Below are positions 8,980 through 17,643 of a stretch of DNA of 64,000 nucleotides, in pieces. The stretch is taken from NCBI RefSeq assembly GCF_000425945.1, contig NZ_KE384480.1, positions 900,599 through 964,598 on the forward strand. Direction: 5' to 3'. The position numbers and the translations under genes are program-made. Positions within the stretch are counted from its first letter, which is position 1. Every line of letters starts with the position of its first letter. Origin of the DNA: Candidatus Solirubrobacter pratensis (GTDB lineage Bacteria > Actinomycetota > Thermoleophilia > Solirubrobacterales > Solirubrobacteraceae). The notes beneath the pieces are model-generated. The model searched no databases, had not been told where the DNA came from, and saw only the letters and a list, made by a program, of their open reading frames with translations.

Positions 8980-10347
8980 CGGCGGCCGGCGGTGCGCCCA
9001 CGGGCGCTCCGCCTCGATCTGGCCGGAGAGGGAGAGCAGCGTCGCCTCGTCGTCCGCACGGCCGACGAGCTGGACCGCGAGCGGCAGGCCGTCGGCCGTG
9101 AAGCCCGCCGGGACGGACGCGGCCGGCTGGCCGGTCGAGTTCCACAGCACGTTGAACGGGACCCAGCCGGTCTCCCAGTTGTAGGTCGCGATCGCGCCGC
9201 GACCCTCCATCACCCCCGCGCGGACCGCGGGGCGCGACATCATCGGCGTCAGCACTACGTCGTGGTCGTCGAAGATCCGGTTCACGCGCTCGGCGATCCG
9301 CTGCTCGGCGGCCTGCATGCGCTCGAGCAGGGTGTCTGAGATCAGCGCGCCCGGGCACCCGAGCGCACGGGTCCGGCGCTCGAGCCGCTGGGGGCGCTCG
9401 GTCTCGGCGACGAGGTCGTGGATCCCGCGCAGCATCAGGCCGACGATCACGGGGATGTCGCGCAGCCCCATGTCGACGGCGCGGTGGACGACCTCGTGCC
9501 CGAGGCCGCGCAGCAGCGCCTCGGTGTCGTCGAGCGCGGCGCGGGTCTCGGCGGTGAGGGTGCCGCAGGTGCCGGGCGGGAAGGCGTCCGAGCGGGCGAT
9601 CCGCAGCCTGCCCGGCGCGCGCCCGGCGGCGGCGGAGAAGGCCGGCGTGCCGGTCGCGGCGTCGAGGACCAGCGCGCTGTCGAGCACCGAGCGTGTGAGC
9701 GGGCCGAAGCAGACCCAGTGCGCGCCGTCGGTATGGGGGTTGCGCGTGACGCGGCCGGTCTGGGGCTTGAGCCCGAACAGGCCGCAGCACGCGGCGGGGA
9801 TCCGGATCGAGCCCGCCCCGTCGGCGCCGAGCGCGACGGGGACGATCCCGGCGGCGACGGCGGCCGCCGAGCCGCCGCTCGAGCCGCCCGGCGTGCGCTC
9901 GAGGTCCCACGGGTTGCGCGTGACGCCCCAGGTGATCGACTCCGTGAACGGCCACAGCCCGAGCTCGGGCATCGTCGTCTTGCCGACCACGACCATGCCC
10001 GCGGCGCCCAGCCGGCGCACGATCTCGGCGTCCGCGGCCGCCTTCGCGGTGAACGCCCCGGTGCCGCGGCTGGTCACCTCGCCCGCCAGGTCGATCTCGT
10101 CCTTGACCGCGAGCGGGACGCCGAGCAGCGGCCCGTCCTCGCCCGCACGGCGGCGGGCGTCGGCGCGGTCGGCCTCGCGCAGCGCGCGCTCGGGATAGAC
10201 GGCGGCGAACGCGTTCAGCTCGCCGTCGAGCCGCTCGATGCGCTCGAGCGAGAGCTGCGCGAGCTCGCGCGCGGACACCTCGCCGCGGCGTAGGAGCTCG
10301 GCCTGCCCGGCGATGCCCGCGAATGCGAGGTCGATCACAGTCGCCAT
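8974..10347 (-). CDS. Amidase (amidase signature family)
   Basis: A 457-aa amidase-signature hydrolase. The Ser-cisSer-Lys triad is visible: Lys82 in AVKDEID, cis-Ser in the [12 protein letters not shown] loop (152-163) and the nucleophile Ser180 in [12 protein letters not shown]. It hydrolyses a carboxamide in the cytoplasm; substrates in this family range from aryl amides to peptides, and nothing here separates it from GatA paralogues except the absence of gatB/gatC neighbours. ATG 10347 overlaps the end of the mutarotase-like gene by 13 bp, so the two are co-translated. An upstream in-frame extension to 10524 runs through the mutarotase gene and is not used. Confidence 0.85.
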   Translation of the reverse strand: MATVIDLAFAGIAGQAELLRRGEVSARELAQLSLERIERLDGELNAFAAVYPERALREADRADARRRAGEDGPLLGVPLAVKDEIDLAGEVTSRGTGAFTAKAAADAEIVRRLGAAGMVVVGKTTMPELGLWPFTESITWGVTRNPWDLERTPGGSSGGSAAAVAAGIVPVALGADGAGSIRIPAACCGLFGLKPQTGRVTRNPHTDGAHWVCFGPLTRSVLDSALVLDAATGTPAFSAAAGRAPGRLRIARSDAFPPGTCGTLTAETRAALDDTEALLRGLGHEVVHRAVDMGLRDIPVIVGLMLRGIHDLVAETERPQRLERRTRALGCPGALISDTLLERMQAAEQRIAERVNRIFDDHDVVLTPMMSRPAVRAGVMEGRGAIATYNWETGWVPFNVLWNSTGQPAASVPAGFTADGLPLAVQLVGRADDEATLLSLSGQIEAERPWAHRRPPL

Positions 10348-10640
10348 ACGACTGGGAGCGCCGCGTCGGCGGCGCCGTAGTCGTGGACCACCTCGAGCAG
10401 CTCGGCCATGCGCGCCTGCCACGCCACGTTCACCGGGAGCTCGGCGAGCTCGAACAGCAGGCGGCCGTACTCCTCGCATTCGATGACGTGGAAGAGGTCG
10501 CGGCCGCTGCGCCAGATCGTCCACTCCGTGGCTCCGGCGGCGCGGATCGCCTCCGTCAACTCCGCGGGGACCTCGCGGTGCGCGGCGTCGTAGGCCTCCT
10601 CCGCTCCCGCCTTCACGCGGGTGTGCAACGCGACGCGCAC
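10335..10640 (-). CDS. L-rhamnose mutarotase-like protein
   Basis: A 101-aa dimeric ferredoxin-fold protein of the rhamnose mutarotase family (RhaM, formerly DUF718). Typical features are the N-terminal strand with HTRVKAG, the helix ending AIRAAGATEWTIWRSGRDLFHVIE and the C-terminal WQARMAELLEVVHDYG. RhaM interconverts alpha and beta anomers of L-rhamnose. No other rhamnose genes are in the window, so its sugar may differ. Start is GTG 10640. It overlaps the amidase start by 13 bp. Confidence 0.78.
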   Translation of the reverse strand: MRVALHTRVKAGAEEAYDAAHREVPAELTEAIRAAGATEWTIWRSGRDLFHVIECEEYGRLLFELAELPVNVAWQARMAELLEVVHDYGAADAALPVVWRL

Positions 10641-10662
10641 TCCCGCGACGATAGCCGCCCGT

Positions 10663-11040
10663 CTAAGGGCCTGGACGCCAGACGCGCATGATGTCGCGCA
10701 TCGAGATGATGCCCTGCAGCGCGCCGTCGACGACCACGACGAGGTGCCTGAAGCCGCCGCGCGCCATCGCGTCGGCCGCCTCCTGCAGGTCCCAGTCGGC
10801 GTCGGCGAACGCCGCGTTGGCGGTCAGGTGATCGCCCACGAGCTCGGTGTCGGGGTCCTGGCCGTTGCCGAGTGAGCGCACGAGGTCGCGCTCGGTCACG
10901 ATGCCCGGGCCGGGCTGCTCCGGGTCGATGATCACGACGGCGCCGACCGTGTGATCGGTCATGAAGCGCGCCGCGTCGCGCAGCGTGCGCCCTGGCTCGA
11001 ACGTGAGCACGTTCTCGGTCATCGCGTCTCGGACCCTCAC
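10663..11040 (-). CDS. Tandem CBS-domain protein
   Basis: A 125-aa protein made of one CBS pair (Bateman module) and nothing else. The first CBS runs from about residue 8 to 60 (TLRDAARFMTDHTVGAVVII, then GIVTERDLVRSL), the second from 70 to 122 (DLQEAADAMARGGFRHLVVV, then GIISMRDIMRVW). Such stand-alone proteins bind adenine nucleotides and sense energy state or act as adaptors. Start GTG 11040. It is the divergent neighbour of the PspC gene at 11234 and lies 22 bp upstream of the mutarotase-like gene in the same direction. Confidence 0.85.
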   Translation of the reverse strand: MRVRDAMTENVLTFEPGRTLRDAARFMTDHTVGAVVIIDPEQPGPGIVTERDLVRSLGNGQDPDTELVGDHLTANAAFADADWDLQEAADAMARGGFRHLVVVVDGALQGIISMRDIMRVWRPGP

Positions 11041-11233
11041 GACCTTCCAACCTCCTCGTGACGTTCAGCACGAGAATACGCGGATCTGGCGGCGGCAGTG
11101 CGTGTGCGCGCACCGCCATGCCCATTGCGGCGATGGCGTGAGCCCGAGCGCCGTAGGGGAAGCCCCACCCCGAGGGTTCGCCCAGGGTCATCCCCAATGG
11201 CGCGTGCTGCCGCGGCGCGCGACAGTGGGCGGC

Positions 11234-11464
11234 ATGAACACCGAAACCCGCACCCTGACGCGCTCCTCCACCGACTGCAAGCTCGGCGGCGTCGCCGGAG
11301 GCCTCGGCGCCTACTTCGGCGTGGACCCGGTCCTGTTCCGCGTCGGCTTCGCCGTCGCCACGCTGCTCAGCGGCGCCGGCGCGCTCGCCTATCTCGCGCT
11401 GCTCGCGTTCGTCAAGCCCGACGATCAGGCCACGGCGGCCTCCGGGACGCCGGTCGCGGCGTGA
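11234..11464 (+). CDS. PspC-domain small membrane protein
   Basis: A 76-aa PspC-domain protein. The domain signature KLGGVAGGLGAYFGVDPVLFR spans residues about 16-35 (shown in part), followed by a single transmembrane helix (VGFAVATLLSGAGALAYLALLAFV) and a short charged tail. PspC proteins sit in the inner membrane and take part in envelope-stress signalling. No pspA or pspB is nearby. ATG 11234 is the only start that keeps the domain whole. Confidence 0.85.
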   Translation: MNTETRTLTRSSTDCKLGGVAGGLGAYFGVDPVLFRVGFAVATLLSGAGALAYLALLAFVKPDDQATAASGTPVAA

Positions 11465-11467
11465 GCG

Positions 11468-12250
11468 CTATGCACCCAGCTCGTCGGCGAGCTCGGCCAC
11501 GGATTCGACGATCCTCGAGGCGCGGTAGGGAAAGCGCTCCGCCTCCGCCTGCTGCGTCAGGCCCGTGAGGACGAGGATCGTCTCCAGGCCGGCCTCGAGC
11601 CCCGACACGACGTCGGTGTCCATCCGGTCGCCGACCATCGCGGTCGTCTCGGAGTGCGCGTCGATCGCGTTGAGCGCCGACCGCATCATCAGCGGGTTCG
11701 GCTTGCCGACGAAGTACGGTTGGACTCCCGTCGCGTGCGAGATCAGCCGTGCGACCGACCCCGTGGCCGGAAGCGGGCCGTCAGGGCTCGGGCCGGTCGC
11801 GTCCGGGTTGGTCGCGATGAAGCGCGCGCCGTTGACGACCAGCCGGATCGCGAGCGTGATGCGCTCGAACGAGTACGTCCGCGTCTCGCCGAGCACGACG
11901 TAGTCCGGCGCGCGCTCTGTGAGCGTGTAGCCGGCCTCGTGCAGCGCGGTCGTCAGGCCGGCCTCGCCGATCACGAACGCCGAGCCGTTCGGGCGCTGGT
12001 CGGAGAGGAACCGCGCCGTCGCCAGCGCCGACGTCCAGATCGACTCCTCCGGCACGTCGAGCCCGCTCGCCAGCAGGCGCGCGGACAGGTCGCGCCGCGT
12101 ATAGATCGAATTGTTGGTCAGCACCAGGAACGGCGTGCCGGTCTCGCGCAGGCGCGTGATGAAGCGGTCCGCGCCTGCGATCGGGTGCTCCTCGTGCACG
12201 AGCACGCCGTCCATGTCCATCAGCCACGATCGGATCTCACGCCGGCTCAT
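11468..12250 (-). CDS. HAD-superfamily phosphatase, NagD-like (subfamily IIA)
   Basis: A 260-aa HAD-IIA hydrolase. Motif I is MDMDGVLVHEE (residues 11-21), motif II LTNNS (44-48), motif III lysine is in YFVGKPNPLMM and motif IV is MVGDRMDTDV. The large C2 cap between motifs II and III is present. These enzymes dephosphorylate nucleoside monophosphates, 4-nitrophenyl phosphate or glycerol/sugar phosphates. ATG 12250; divergent from the secreted protein at 12346. Confidence 0.86.
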   Translation of the reverse strand: MSRREIRSWLMDMDGVLVHEEHPIAGADRFITRLRETGTPFLVLTNNSIYTRRDLSARLLASGLDVPEESIWTSALATARFLSDQRPNGSAFVIGEAGLTTALHEAGYTLTERAPDYVVLGETRTYSFERITLAIRLVVNGARFIATNPDATGPSPDGPLPATGSVARLISHATGVQPYFVGKPNPLMMRSALNAIDAHSETTAMVGDRMDTDVVSGLEAGLETILVLTGLTQQAEAERFPYRASRIVESVAELADELGA

Positions 12251-12345
12251 CTTTGCAACAGCGTACGAGCCTCTGCCGCTCCGTTCGCGTCGCCGGAGGG
12301 TTGGAGCGTGCTAGGTGTGGTGCTGTGAACAGGGGGTCTAATCAG

Positions 12346-13134
12346 ATGTCTTCGGTCGGACGGCGGGCGATCGCCGGCGTCGTGGTGGCCACGGCGGTCG
12401 CGAGCGGGGCGGTGATCGCCCGAGCGGACGACTCGCCGGCGAGCGCCGCGAAGGCCGTGACGGGCGGCCTCGGGGTCAACCCCATGGTGATCGAGAAGCC
12501 GGCGGCGGCGGGCGCGGTCGGGACGCTCACGGTCTCCAACAACAGCTCGAAGAAGCTCGCCGTCAACGTGACCGCGCGGCCGTGGATGCAGTCCTCGAGC
12601 GGCGCCGTCAGCATCAACCGGGCCAAGACCCTCTCCGGCATCCGGGTCTCCGAGCCGAGCTTCGCGCTCGCGGCCGGGCAGAAGAAGGCCGTCAGCGTGA
12701 CCGCGCTCTCGGGCGCTGCGACGTACGGCGGGATCGAGATCACGGGGCTGCCCGACGGCGCTTCCAAGCAGACGGGCGCCGTGCTCGGCTACCGGCTCGT
12801 CACGAGCCTGCGGCTGAACCCCGCGAGCCCCGTGCTGAGCCTGAAGGCCGGCACGCCGAAGGTCAGCGGCAAGGGGAGCAAGCGCGCGATCGTCATGCCG
12901 CTCCGCAATGCGGGCAACACGATCCAACCCGTGACCGGCAGCGTGCGCCTCAAGAGCGCGCTCGGCACGCGTCAGCGGGCGCTCGCGTCGATCCGCATCC
13001 TGCCCGGCAAGAGCGTCGACGTCCTGCTCAGCGCGGTCGGCAGCGTCAAGGCCGGGTCCTACACCGCGACGGTGCAGCTCAAGCAGGGCGGCAAGACCAC
13101 CACGGTCACGAAGAAGCTCACGATCAAGCGCTGA
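12346..13134 (+). CDS. Secreted Ig-like protein resembling DUF916 (WxL-interacting) proteins
   Basis: A 262-aa exported protein. An N-terminal signal (RRAIAGVVVATAVASGAVIA) ends near residue 28. The mature part has two beta-sandwich-like halves: GTLTVSNNSSKKLAVNVTARPW, then FALAAGQKKAVSVTAL and YGGIEITG; and a second with MPLRNAGNTIQPVTGSVRL and GSYTATVQLKQGG. This order of strands is typical of COG1470/DUF916-type domains, which in Firmicutes belong to proteins that bind WxL domains and peptidoglycan. The assignment is by pattern, not a firm match, and no C-terminal membrane anchor is present. ATG 12346 has AGGGGG about 10 nt upstream. Confidence 0.6.
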   Translation: MSSVGRRAIAGVVVATAVASGAVIARADDSPASAAKAVTGGLGVNPMVIEKPAAAGAVGTLTVSNNSSKKLAVNVTARPWMQSSSGAVSINRAKTLSGIRVSEPSFALAAGQKKAVSVTALSGAATYGGIEITGLPDGASKQTGAVLGYRLVTSLRLNPASPVLSLKAGTPKVSGKGSKRAIVMPLRNAGNTIQPVTGSVRLKSALGTRQRALASIRILPGKSVDVLLSAVGSVKAGSYTATVQLKQGGKTTTVTKKLTIKR

Positions 13135-13135
13135 G

Positions 13136-13792
13136 CTACTTCTGGATCGACTGCTGCGCGGCGAGCGCGCCGAGCGGCGCGCCCCACTGCTCGAGCGACG
13201 CCGGCGCGGAGACGCCGTAGCCGGCGCCGACGGTCGAGACGGCGCCGCGCAGCGCCCACTTGGCGAACGTGTCGGCGAACCGCTCCTCGGGCGCCGTGCA
13301 GTCGCCGGTCTCGGCGCTGAAGCAGCCGCCGCTGGACGGGATCGCGGCCGCGAGGCGCTCCATCTCGTCGTCGGGGACGAGCTCGAAGTCGATGATGTGG
13401 CCCAGCTCGTGCAGGACCGTCTGGGGACGGTCCTGCTTGCGCTCGCCGTCGAGGTAGGCGATGTTCAAGAGGATGTCGTCGCTGCCGGCTTTGGCGACGC
13501 CCACGAACGGAGCGCTGGGCTCGGCGACCACGCCGATCGTCACCAGCCCGTCGACCGCGGCGATCAGCTGCTGCGCCTCCGGCCGGGCGCTCGCGATCGC
13601 GTCGAGCACCCACGCCCGGTCGGCGGCCGAGACCCCGGACGCGAACGTCACCGTGCGGGCCCGCACCTCGGGCGTGAGCTCGTGCTCGGTGTCCGAGCGG
13701 CCCGCCGCGCCGCGGCTTGACGCCACCTGGTGGCCGACGAAGAGCAGGAGGGCGACGCCGGCGACGGCGACCCGGGCGACGCGCAGGTCCAT
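13136..13792 (-). CDS. Membrane-anchored or secreted HExxH metalloprotein
   Basis: A 218-aa protein with an N-terminal hydrophobic segment (VARVAVAGVALLLFVGHQVA, residues 5-24) acting as signal or anchor. The mature domain has VLHELGHIIDFE, an HExxH zinc motif, and downstream EERFADTFAKWAL, which supplies the third ligand glutamate as in gluzincin-type peptidases. Two cysteines (GGCFS, GDCTA) between them could form a disulfide. It looks like a small exported zinc peptidase; I do not recognise the family. Convergent with the DUF916-like gene, only 1 bp between the stops. Confidence 0.65.
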   Translation of the reverse strand: MDLRVARVAVAGVALLLFVGHQVASSRGAAGRSDTEHELTPEVRARTVTFASGVSAADRAWVLDAIASARPEAQQLIAAVDGLVTIGVVAEPSAPFVGVAKAGSDDILLNIAYLDGERKQDRPQTVLHELGHIIDFELVPDDEMERLAAAIPSSGGCFSAETGDCTAPEERFADTFAKWALRGAVSTVGAGYGVSAPASLEQWGAPLGALAAQQSIQK

Positions 13793-13909
13793 GGGAGCGG
13801 TGATCGGCGTGGGCGCGCAGGTCTTGACCGGACGCTCGCGAGCGATCGGCGAAGGGTTCTGTTACAACCCCGGACGTGGCATCGGTGCGCCGGAGCTCCG
13901 GGCGGCCAG

Positions 13910-14698
13910 GTGAGTGACCTCGCGCGTGCGCTGCGCGGAGCGCGGGCGTACGACCTCGAGCAGCCGCGCTACGCGGGCGCGCCGGTGTTCCCCGCGCACG
14001 AGCCGGGCGTGCTGATCAACCTGCACCGCCGCCACGAGCACGGCAGCGGCGAGCAGCGCACGAGCGCGTCCGCGCTGCTGGTGATGACCGAGCATTCGGG
14101 CACGCACATCGACGCGCTCTGCCATCAGGCCTACGGCGGGCGCATGCACGGCGGTGTCGCGATCGACCCGCGCGTGCAGACCTCGACCGGCTTCACCGAG
14201 CTCGGCATCGACACGGTGGCGCCGCTCGTGGCGCGCGGCGTGCTGCTCGACGTCGCGAGCGCGCTCGGCGTCGAGCGGCTGGAGCCGGGGCACGAGGTGA
14301 CGGCGGCCGAGCTCGAGCTTGCCGCGCGCGGGCTTGCGGTCGAGCCCGGCGACGTCGTGCTGGTCCGGCTCGGCTCGGGGGCGCTGTGGGGCGACCGCCA
14401 GGCCTACATGGCGGCCGGCGGGATCGGCGGCGACGCCTCGCGCTGGCTGGCCGCGAGGCAGCCGCTGGCGGTCGGCGCCGACAACGTGGCGTGGGACCTG
14501 CCTGACGGCTACGACCCAGAGCTGGGCTCGCTCCCGGGCCACGTGATCCTGATCGTGCAGGAGGGCGTCCACATCATCGAGTCGCTCTTCCTCGAGGAGC
14601 TCGCCGCCGAGGGCGTGCGCGAGTTCGCGTTCGTCTGCCTGCCGCTGAAGCTGCGCGGCGGCACCGGCTCGCCCGTCCGCCCGGTCGCCTTCGCTTAG
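13910..14698 (+). CDS. Cyclase / kynurenine formamidase-like metal hydrolase
   Basis: A 262-aa member of the putative cyclase family (PF04199), which includes bacterial kynurenine formamidase and isatin hydrolase. The metal motif SGTHIDALCH lies at about residues 63-72, and a late VIESLFLEEL helix carries the usual glutamate. It hydrolyses a cyclic or N-formyl amide. GTG 13910 is the start that fits family length; the open frame continues upstream to 13730 but with low-complexity arginine-rich sequence. No tryptophan-catabolism genes are beside it, so its natural substrate is open. Its end overlaps the convergent c-di-GMP gene by 4 bp. Confidence 0.8.
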   Translation: MSDLARALRGARAYDLEQPRYAGAPVFPAHEPGVLINLHRRHEHGSGEQRTSASALLVMTEHSGTHIDALCHQAYGGRMHGGVAIDPRVQTSTGFTELGIDTVAPLVARGVLLDVASALGVERLEPGHEVTAAELELAARGLAVEPGDVVLVRLGSGALWGDRQAYMAAGGIGGDASRWLAARQPLAVGADNVAWDLPDGYDPELGSLPGHVILIVQEGVHIIESLFLEELAAEGVREFAFVCLPLKLRGGTGSPVRPVAFA

Positions 14699-17484
14699 AC
14701 TTGGACCAGCCGCTCGAGCTGGCTCGCGACCATCCGCGCACGGGCGATCTGAAAGCGCGCCCACGGCCGGTCGGCGCGGCTGTAGACGAGCAGGCGTCCC
14801 GTGGCGCCGATCGGGAGCGTGAGCTGCGAGCGGTGCCCCGCGGCGAGCAGCGCCGCCACCTGCCCGGCGTCGGCGCCGGGATCGCCGGCGAGCAGCTGGC
14901 CCGGCGGGGCGGCGCCGTCGGCGAAGATCCGCACCTCGTCGCCGCCGAGCGCGCGGGCGAGCGCGGGCAGCCCGCCGTCGAGCTCGTCCAGCGTGGTCGC
15001 GCGCGCGATCGGCGCGGTCAGCTCCTCGGCGACGTTCGCCTCGGCGAACGCCGCCTGGAACGCGACGGCGCACGCCTCGGCGGCGGCCGGTTGCAGCGGC
15101 GTCCACGGCGGACCGGGCCGGGCGATCAGGTAGCCCTGGCCGTAGGCGACGTCGAGACCGGCGAGCGTCGTCAGCTCGGCGAGCGTCTCGATGCCCTCGC
15201 CGCAGACCGTCGCGTCGATCTCGCGCGCGTAGCGGACGAACGAGCTGACCAGGGCGGCCTTGACCGCGTCGCCCTCGATGCCGGTGATGAGCGCGCGGTC
15301 GAGCTTGATCACGTCCGGCGCGAGCCGCATCACGTACGTGAGCCCCGCGTAGCCGGCCCCGACGTCGTCGACGGCGAGCCGTGCGCCGCGCGAGCGCAGC
15401 GCGGCGATCGCCGCGGCGACGGCGGGATCGCCCGACGCCAGCTCGTTCTCGGTCACCTCGATCACCAGTTCGTCCAGCCGCTCCGGCAGCGCCGCCTGGA
15501 TCTCCAGCGCCGTCAGCGAGGACGGGCTCAGGTTGACCGACAGGTACGTACCCGCCGGCCGGCCCGCCGGCGCCAGCGCGGCCGCCAGCGCCTTCGCCTC
15601 CACGGCAAAGCCGAGCCCGCAGCGGTGCGCCTGGGCGAACCACTGGTCGGGTGAGCGGTAGGGCGTGCGGTTGAAGCGCGCGAGCGCCTCGTAGCCGGCG
15701 ATCAGCCCGGTGCGCAGGTCCATGATCGGCTGGAAGGCCATCGTCAGCGCGTCGGGGTCGTCGAGCAGCGAGCGGATCTCGTCGTGCTGCTCGTCGCTGC
15801 GCATGAACCACGTCAGCGGCCGGCGGCCGGGCGCGTCGGCGCGCGCCATCTCGGGCTCGAAGACCTCGAGCCGGCGTTTGCCGTTGCGCTTGGCCTCGTA
15901 CATCGCGAGGTCGCCCTTGCGCAGGAGGTCCTCGACGTCGCGCGCGTCGGCGGCGCCGATCGCGATGCCCGCGCTCGCCGAGATTCGGATCTCCTCGCCG
16001 GCGAGCTCGAGCGGAGCGCGCAGCGCCTCAAGCAGCCGCTCGGCGGCCTGCACCGCGCGCGGTCCGGGGACGCCTTCCAGCAGGACGCCGAACTCGTCGC
16101 CGCCGAGCCGCGCGACGGTGTCGGCCGTCCGCGCGCAGGCGCTGAAGCGCTCGGCGACCTCCTGCAGCACCCGGTCTCCTGCGGCGTGGCCGAGCCGGTC
16201 GTTGATCGCCTTGAAGTCGTCGAGGTCGACGAACACGACGGCGACCTGCGCGTCCTCGCGCGTGCCGCGAAGGAGCGCGTGCTCGACGCGATCGAAGAAC
16301 AGCGCGCGGTTCGCCAGCCCCGTCAGCTCGTCGTGGAAGGCGCGGTGGCGCAGCTGGTCCTCGAACCGCTTGCGGGCCTCGACGTCGCGCGCCGTCAGGA
16401 CGAGGCCGTCGACGACGCCGTCGCCGAGCAGGTTGGTCACGACGGCCTCGATGTGGCGGAAGGTCCCGTCCTCGCAGCGCATGCGCCACTCCTCCTCGGC
16501 CGACTCGCCGCTGGGGCGCTCGGCGACGGCGGCGAGGAAGCCGCTCACCCGCGCGGCGTCGTCGGGATGCACGCGGTCCAGCAGGGAGCCGTGGTGCTCG
16601 TCGCCGCCGAAGACCGGCGCGACGGCACCGTTGAGCGTCCGCAGCGACCCGTCGCGCTCGAGCACGACGATCAGGTCGGAGGAATGCTGGACGATCGCCT
16701 GCAGGCGATCGCGGCTGCGCGCGGTCAGCTGCTGCAGCGCGAGGGCATTCGCGATCCGGCCCTTGCGCTCGTGCGCGAAGACGGCGAACAATGCGGCGAG
16801 CGGCAGCACCGCGAAGACGGCGAGCGGCTCGTCGTGCGCGGCCGCCGCGGCGAGCAGGCCGACGGGCGCGAGCAGGAGATCGAGGACGTAGACCCAGACG
16901 TAGCCGCGCAGCGGCGGGCGAGCGCCGACGGCGGCCCGGAACCGCAGGCTGGAGATCGCGAAGTCCGCGGTCATCTGGGCGGCGAGCGCGATTGCCAGCA
17001 CGAGCAGCGCCGGATGCGCCCCCGTCGCGGCGATCGCGAGGGCGGGCGCGACCGCGAACCACGAATCGCCGAGCATCATCGCGAGCCGGTGGGCCGGGGC
17101 GCGGCGGGCGAGCACGTCGGGCAGGCGCGCGGCCACATGCGCCGCGGCGAAGACGAGCGGGACGGTCGCGGGCGCCAGCAGGAGCAGCATCGGCACGAGC
17201 GCGAGCACGACCGGGCGCGTGTGGCCGTCGCCGGCGGCGAGCTCGATCCGGACCAGCAGCGCGCAGATCACGGCGAGCGACAGCGCCGGGACTCCGGGCG
17301 CGGGGAAGCCGGCGAGCGCCCAGAACGCGCCGGCGGCGACCGCGAAGGAGGCCGCGGCGGCGGCCTCGGCGATCAGCTCGCGGCGAGCGACGCGCCGGCT
17401 CCGGGCGAGGTCGATCGCCTCGGGCTGCTCGCTCGAGCGCCCGACCAGAGTCGGGGAGTGGTCACGCTTCGCCGGACGGCTCAT
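14695..17484 (-). CDS. Membrane PAS-GGDEF-EAL c-di-GMP enzyme with extra C-terminal domain
   Basis: A 929-aa protein that can make and/or break c-di-GMP at the membrane. Residues about 35-245 hold a block of six to eight hydrophobic helices, a MASE-like sensor. A PAS domain follows (about 260-385), then GGDEF with the active ARLGGDEFGVLLEG near 460 and an intact inhibitory I-site RTAD five residues before it. The EAL domain (from about 585) has GYEALARF, NLSPSSL, VIEVTENE, VDDVGAGY, IKLDR and GEGIET, so metal ligands look complete; loop 6 has Val where Phe is usual. About 130 residues after EAL form an unassigned GAF-like region. ATG 17484 with AAGGG just upstream. The open frame extends further to 17919 without support. 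Confidence 0.88.
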   Translation of the reverse strand: MSRPAKRDHSPTLVGRSSEQPEAIDLARSRRVARRELIAEAAAAASFAVAAGAFWALAGFPAPGVPALSLAVICALLVRIELAAGDGHTRPVVLALVPMLLLLAPATVPLVFAAAHVAARLPDVLARRAPAHRLAMMLGDSWFAVAPALAIAATGAHPALLVLAIALAAQMTADFAISSLRFRAAVGARPPLRGYVWVYVLDLLLAPVGLLAAAAAHDEPLAVFAVLPLAALFAVFAHERKGRIANALALQQLTARSRDRLQAIVQHSSDLIVVLERDGSLRTLNGAVAPVFGGDEHHGSLLDRVHPDDAARVSGFLAAVAERPSGESAEEEWRMRCEDGTFRHIEAVVTNLLGDGVVDGLVLTARDVEARKRFEDQLRHRAFHDELTGLANRALFFDRVEHALLRGTREDAQVAVVFVDLDDFKAINDRLGHAAGDRVLQEVAERFSACARTADTVARLGGDEFGVLLEGVPGPRAVQAAERLLEALRAPLELAGEEIRISASAGIAIGAADARDVEDLLRKGDLAMYEAKRNGKRRLEVFEPEMARADAPGRRPLTWFMRSDEQHDEIRSLLDDPDALTMAFQPIMDLRTGLIAGYEALARFNRTPYRSPDQWFAQAHRCGLGFAVEAKALAAALAPAGRPAGTYLSVNLSPSSLTALEIQAALPERLDELVIEVTENELASGDPAVAAAIAALRSRGARLAVDDVGAGYAGLTYVMRLAPDVIKLDRALITGIEGDAVKAALVSSFVRYAREIDATVCGEGIETLAELTTLAGLDVAYGQGYLIARPGPPWTPLQPAAAEACAVAFQAAFAEANVAEELTAPIARATTLDELDGGLPALARALGGDEVRIFADGAAPPGQLLAGDPGADAGQVAALLAAGHRSQLTLPIGATGRLLVYSRADRPWARFQIARARMVASQLERLVQV

Positions 17485-17597
17485 CCATCCCTTGGTGGTC
17501 GGGCGTGCGAAGGCCGTCTTGAGCGCGCTCCGTCGGCCATCCGTCCACCCGCGTCGCGAGCGGCGCGGCCGCGGCCGATCAACAGCCATGGATGGAC

Positions 17598-17616
17598 CCC
17601 ACGCAGGGAGCGTGGG
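17598..17616. promoter_or_regulatory. Seven-base-pair GC-rich dyad in a divergent promoter region
   Basis: CCCACGC (17598-17604) and GCGTGGG (17610-17616) form a perfect inverted repeat around a 5-nt loop. It sits between the divergent c-di-GMP gene (start 17484) and the secreted-protein gene (start 17644), 27 nt before the latter. No T-tract follows, so an operator or 5'-UTR hairpin is likelier than a terminator. Confidence 0.3.
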
Positions 17617-17643
17617 CCGGAATCGATCATGGAGGTCAACGAC

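Noticed and set aside
17567-17578. Palindrome made of CGGCCG units before the GGDEF-EAL gene
   Set aside because: Short self-complementary GC runs are expected at this base composition.
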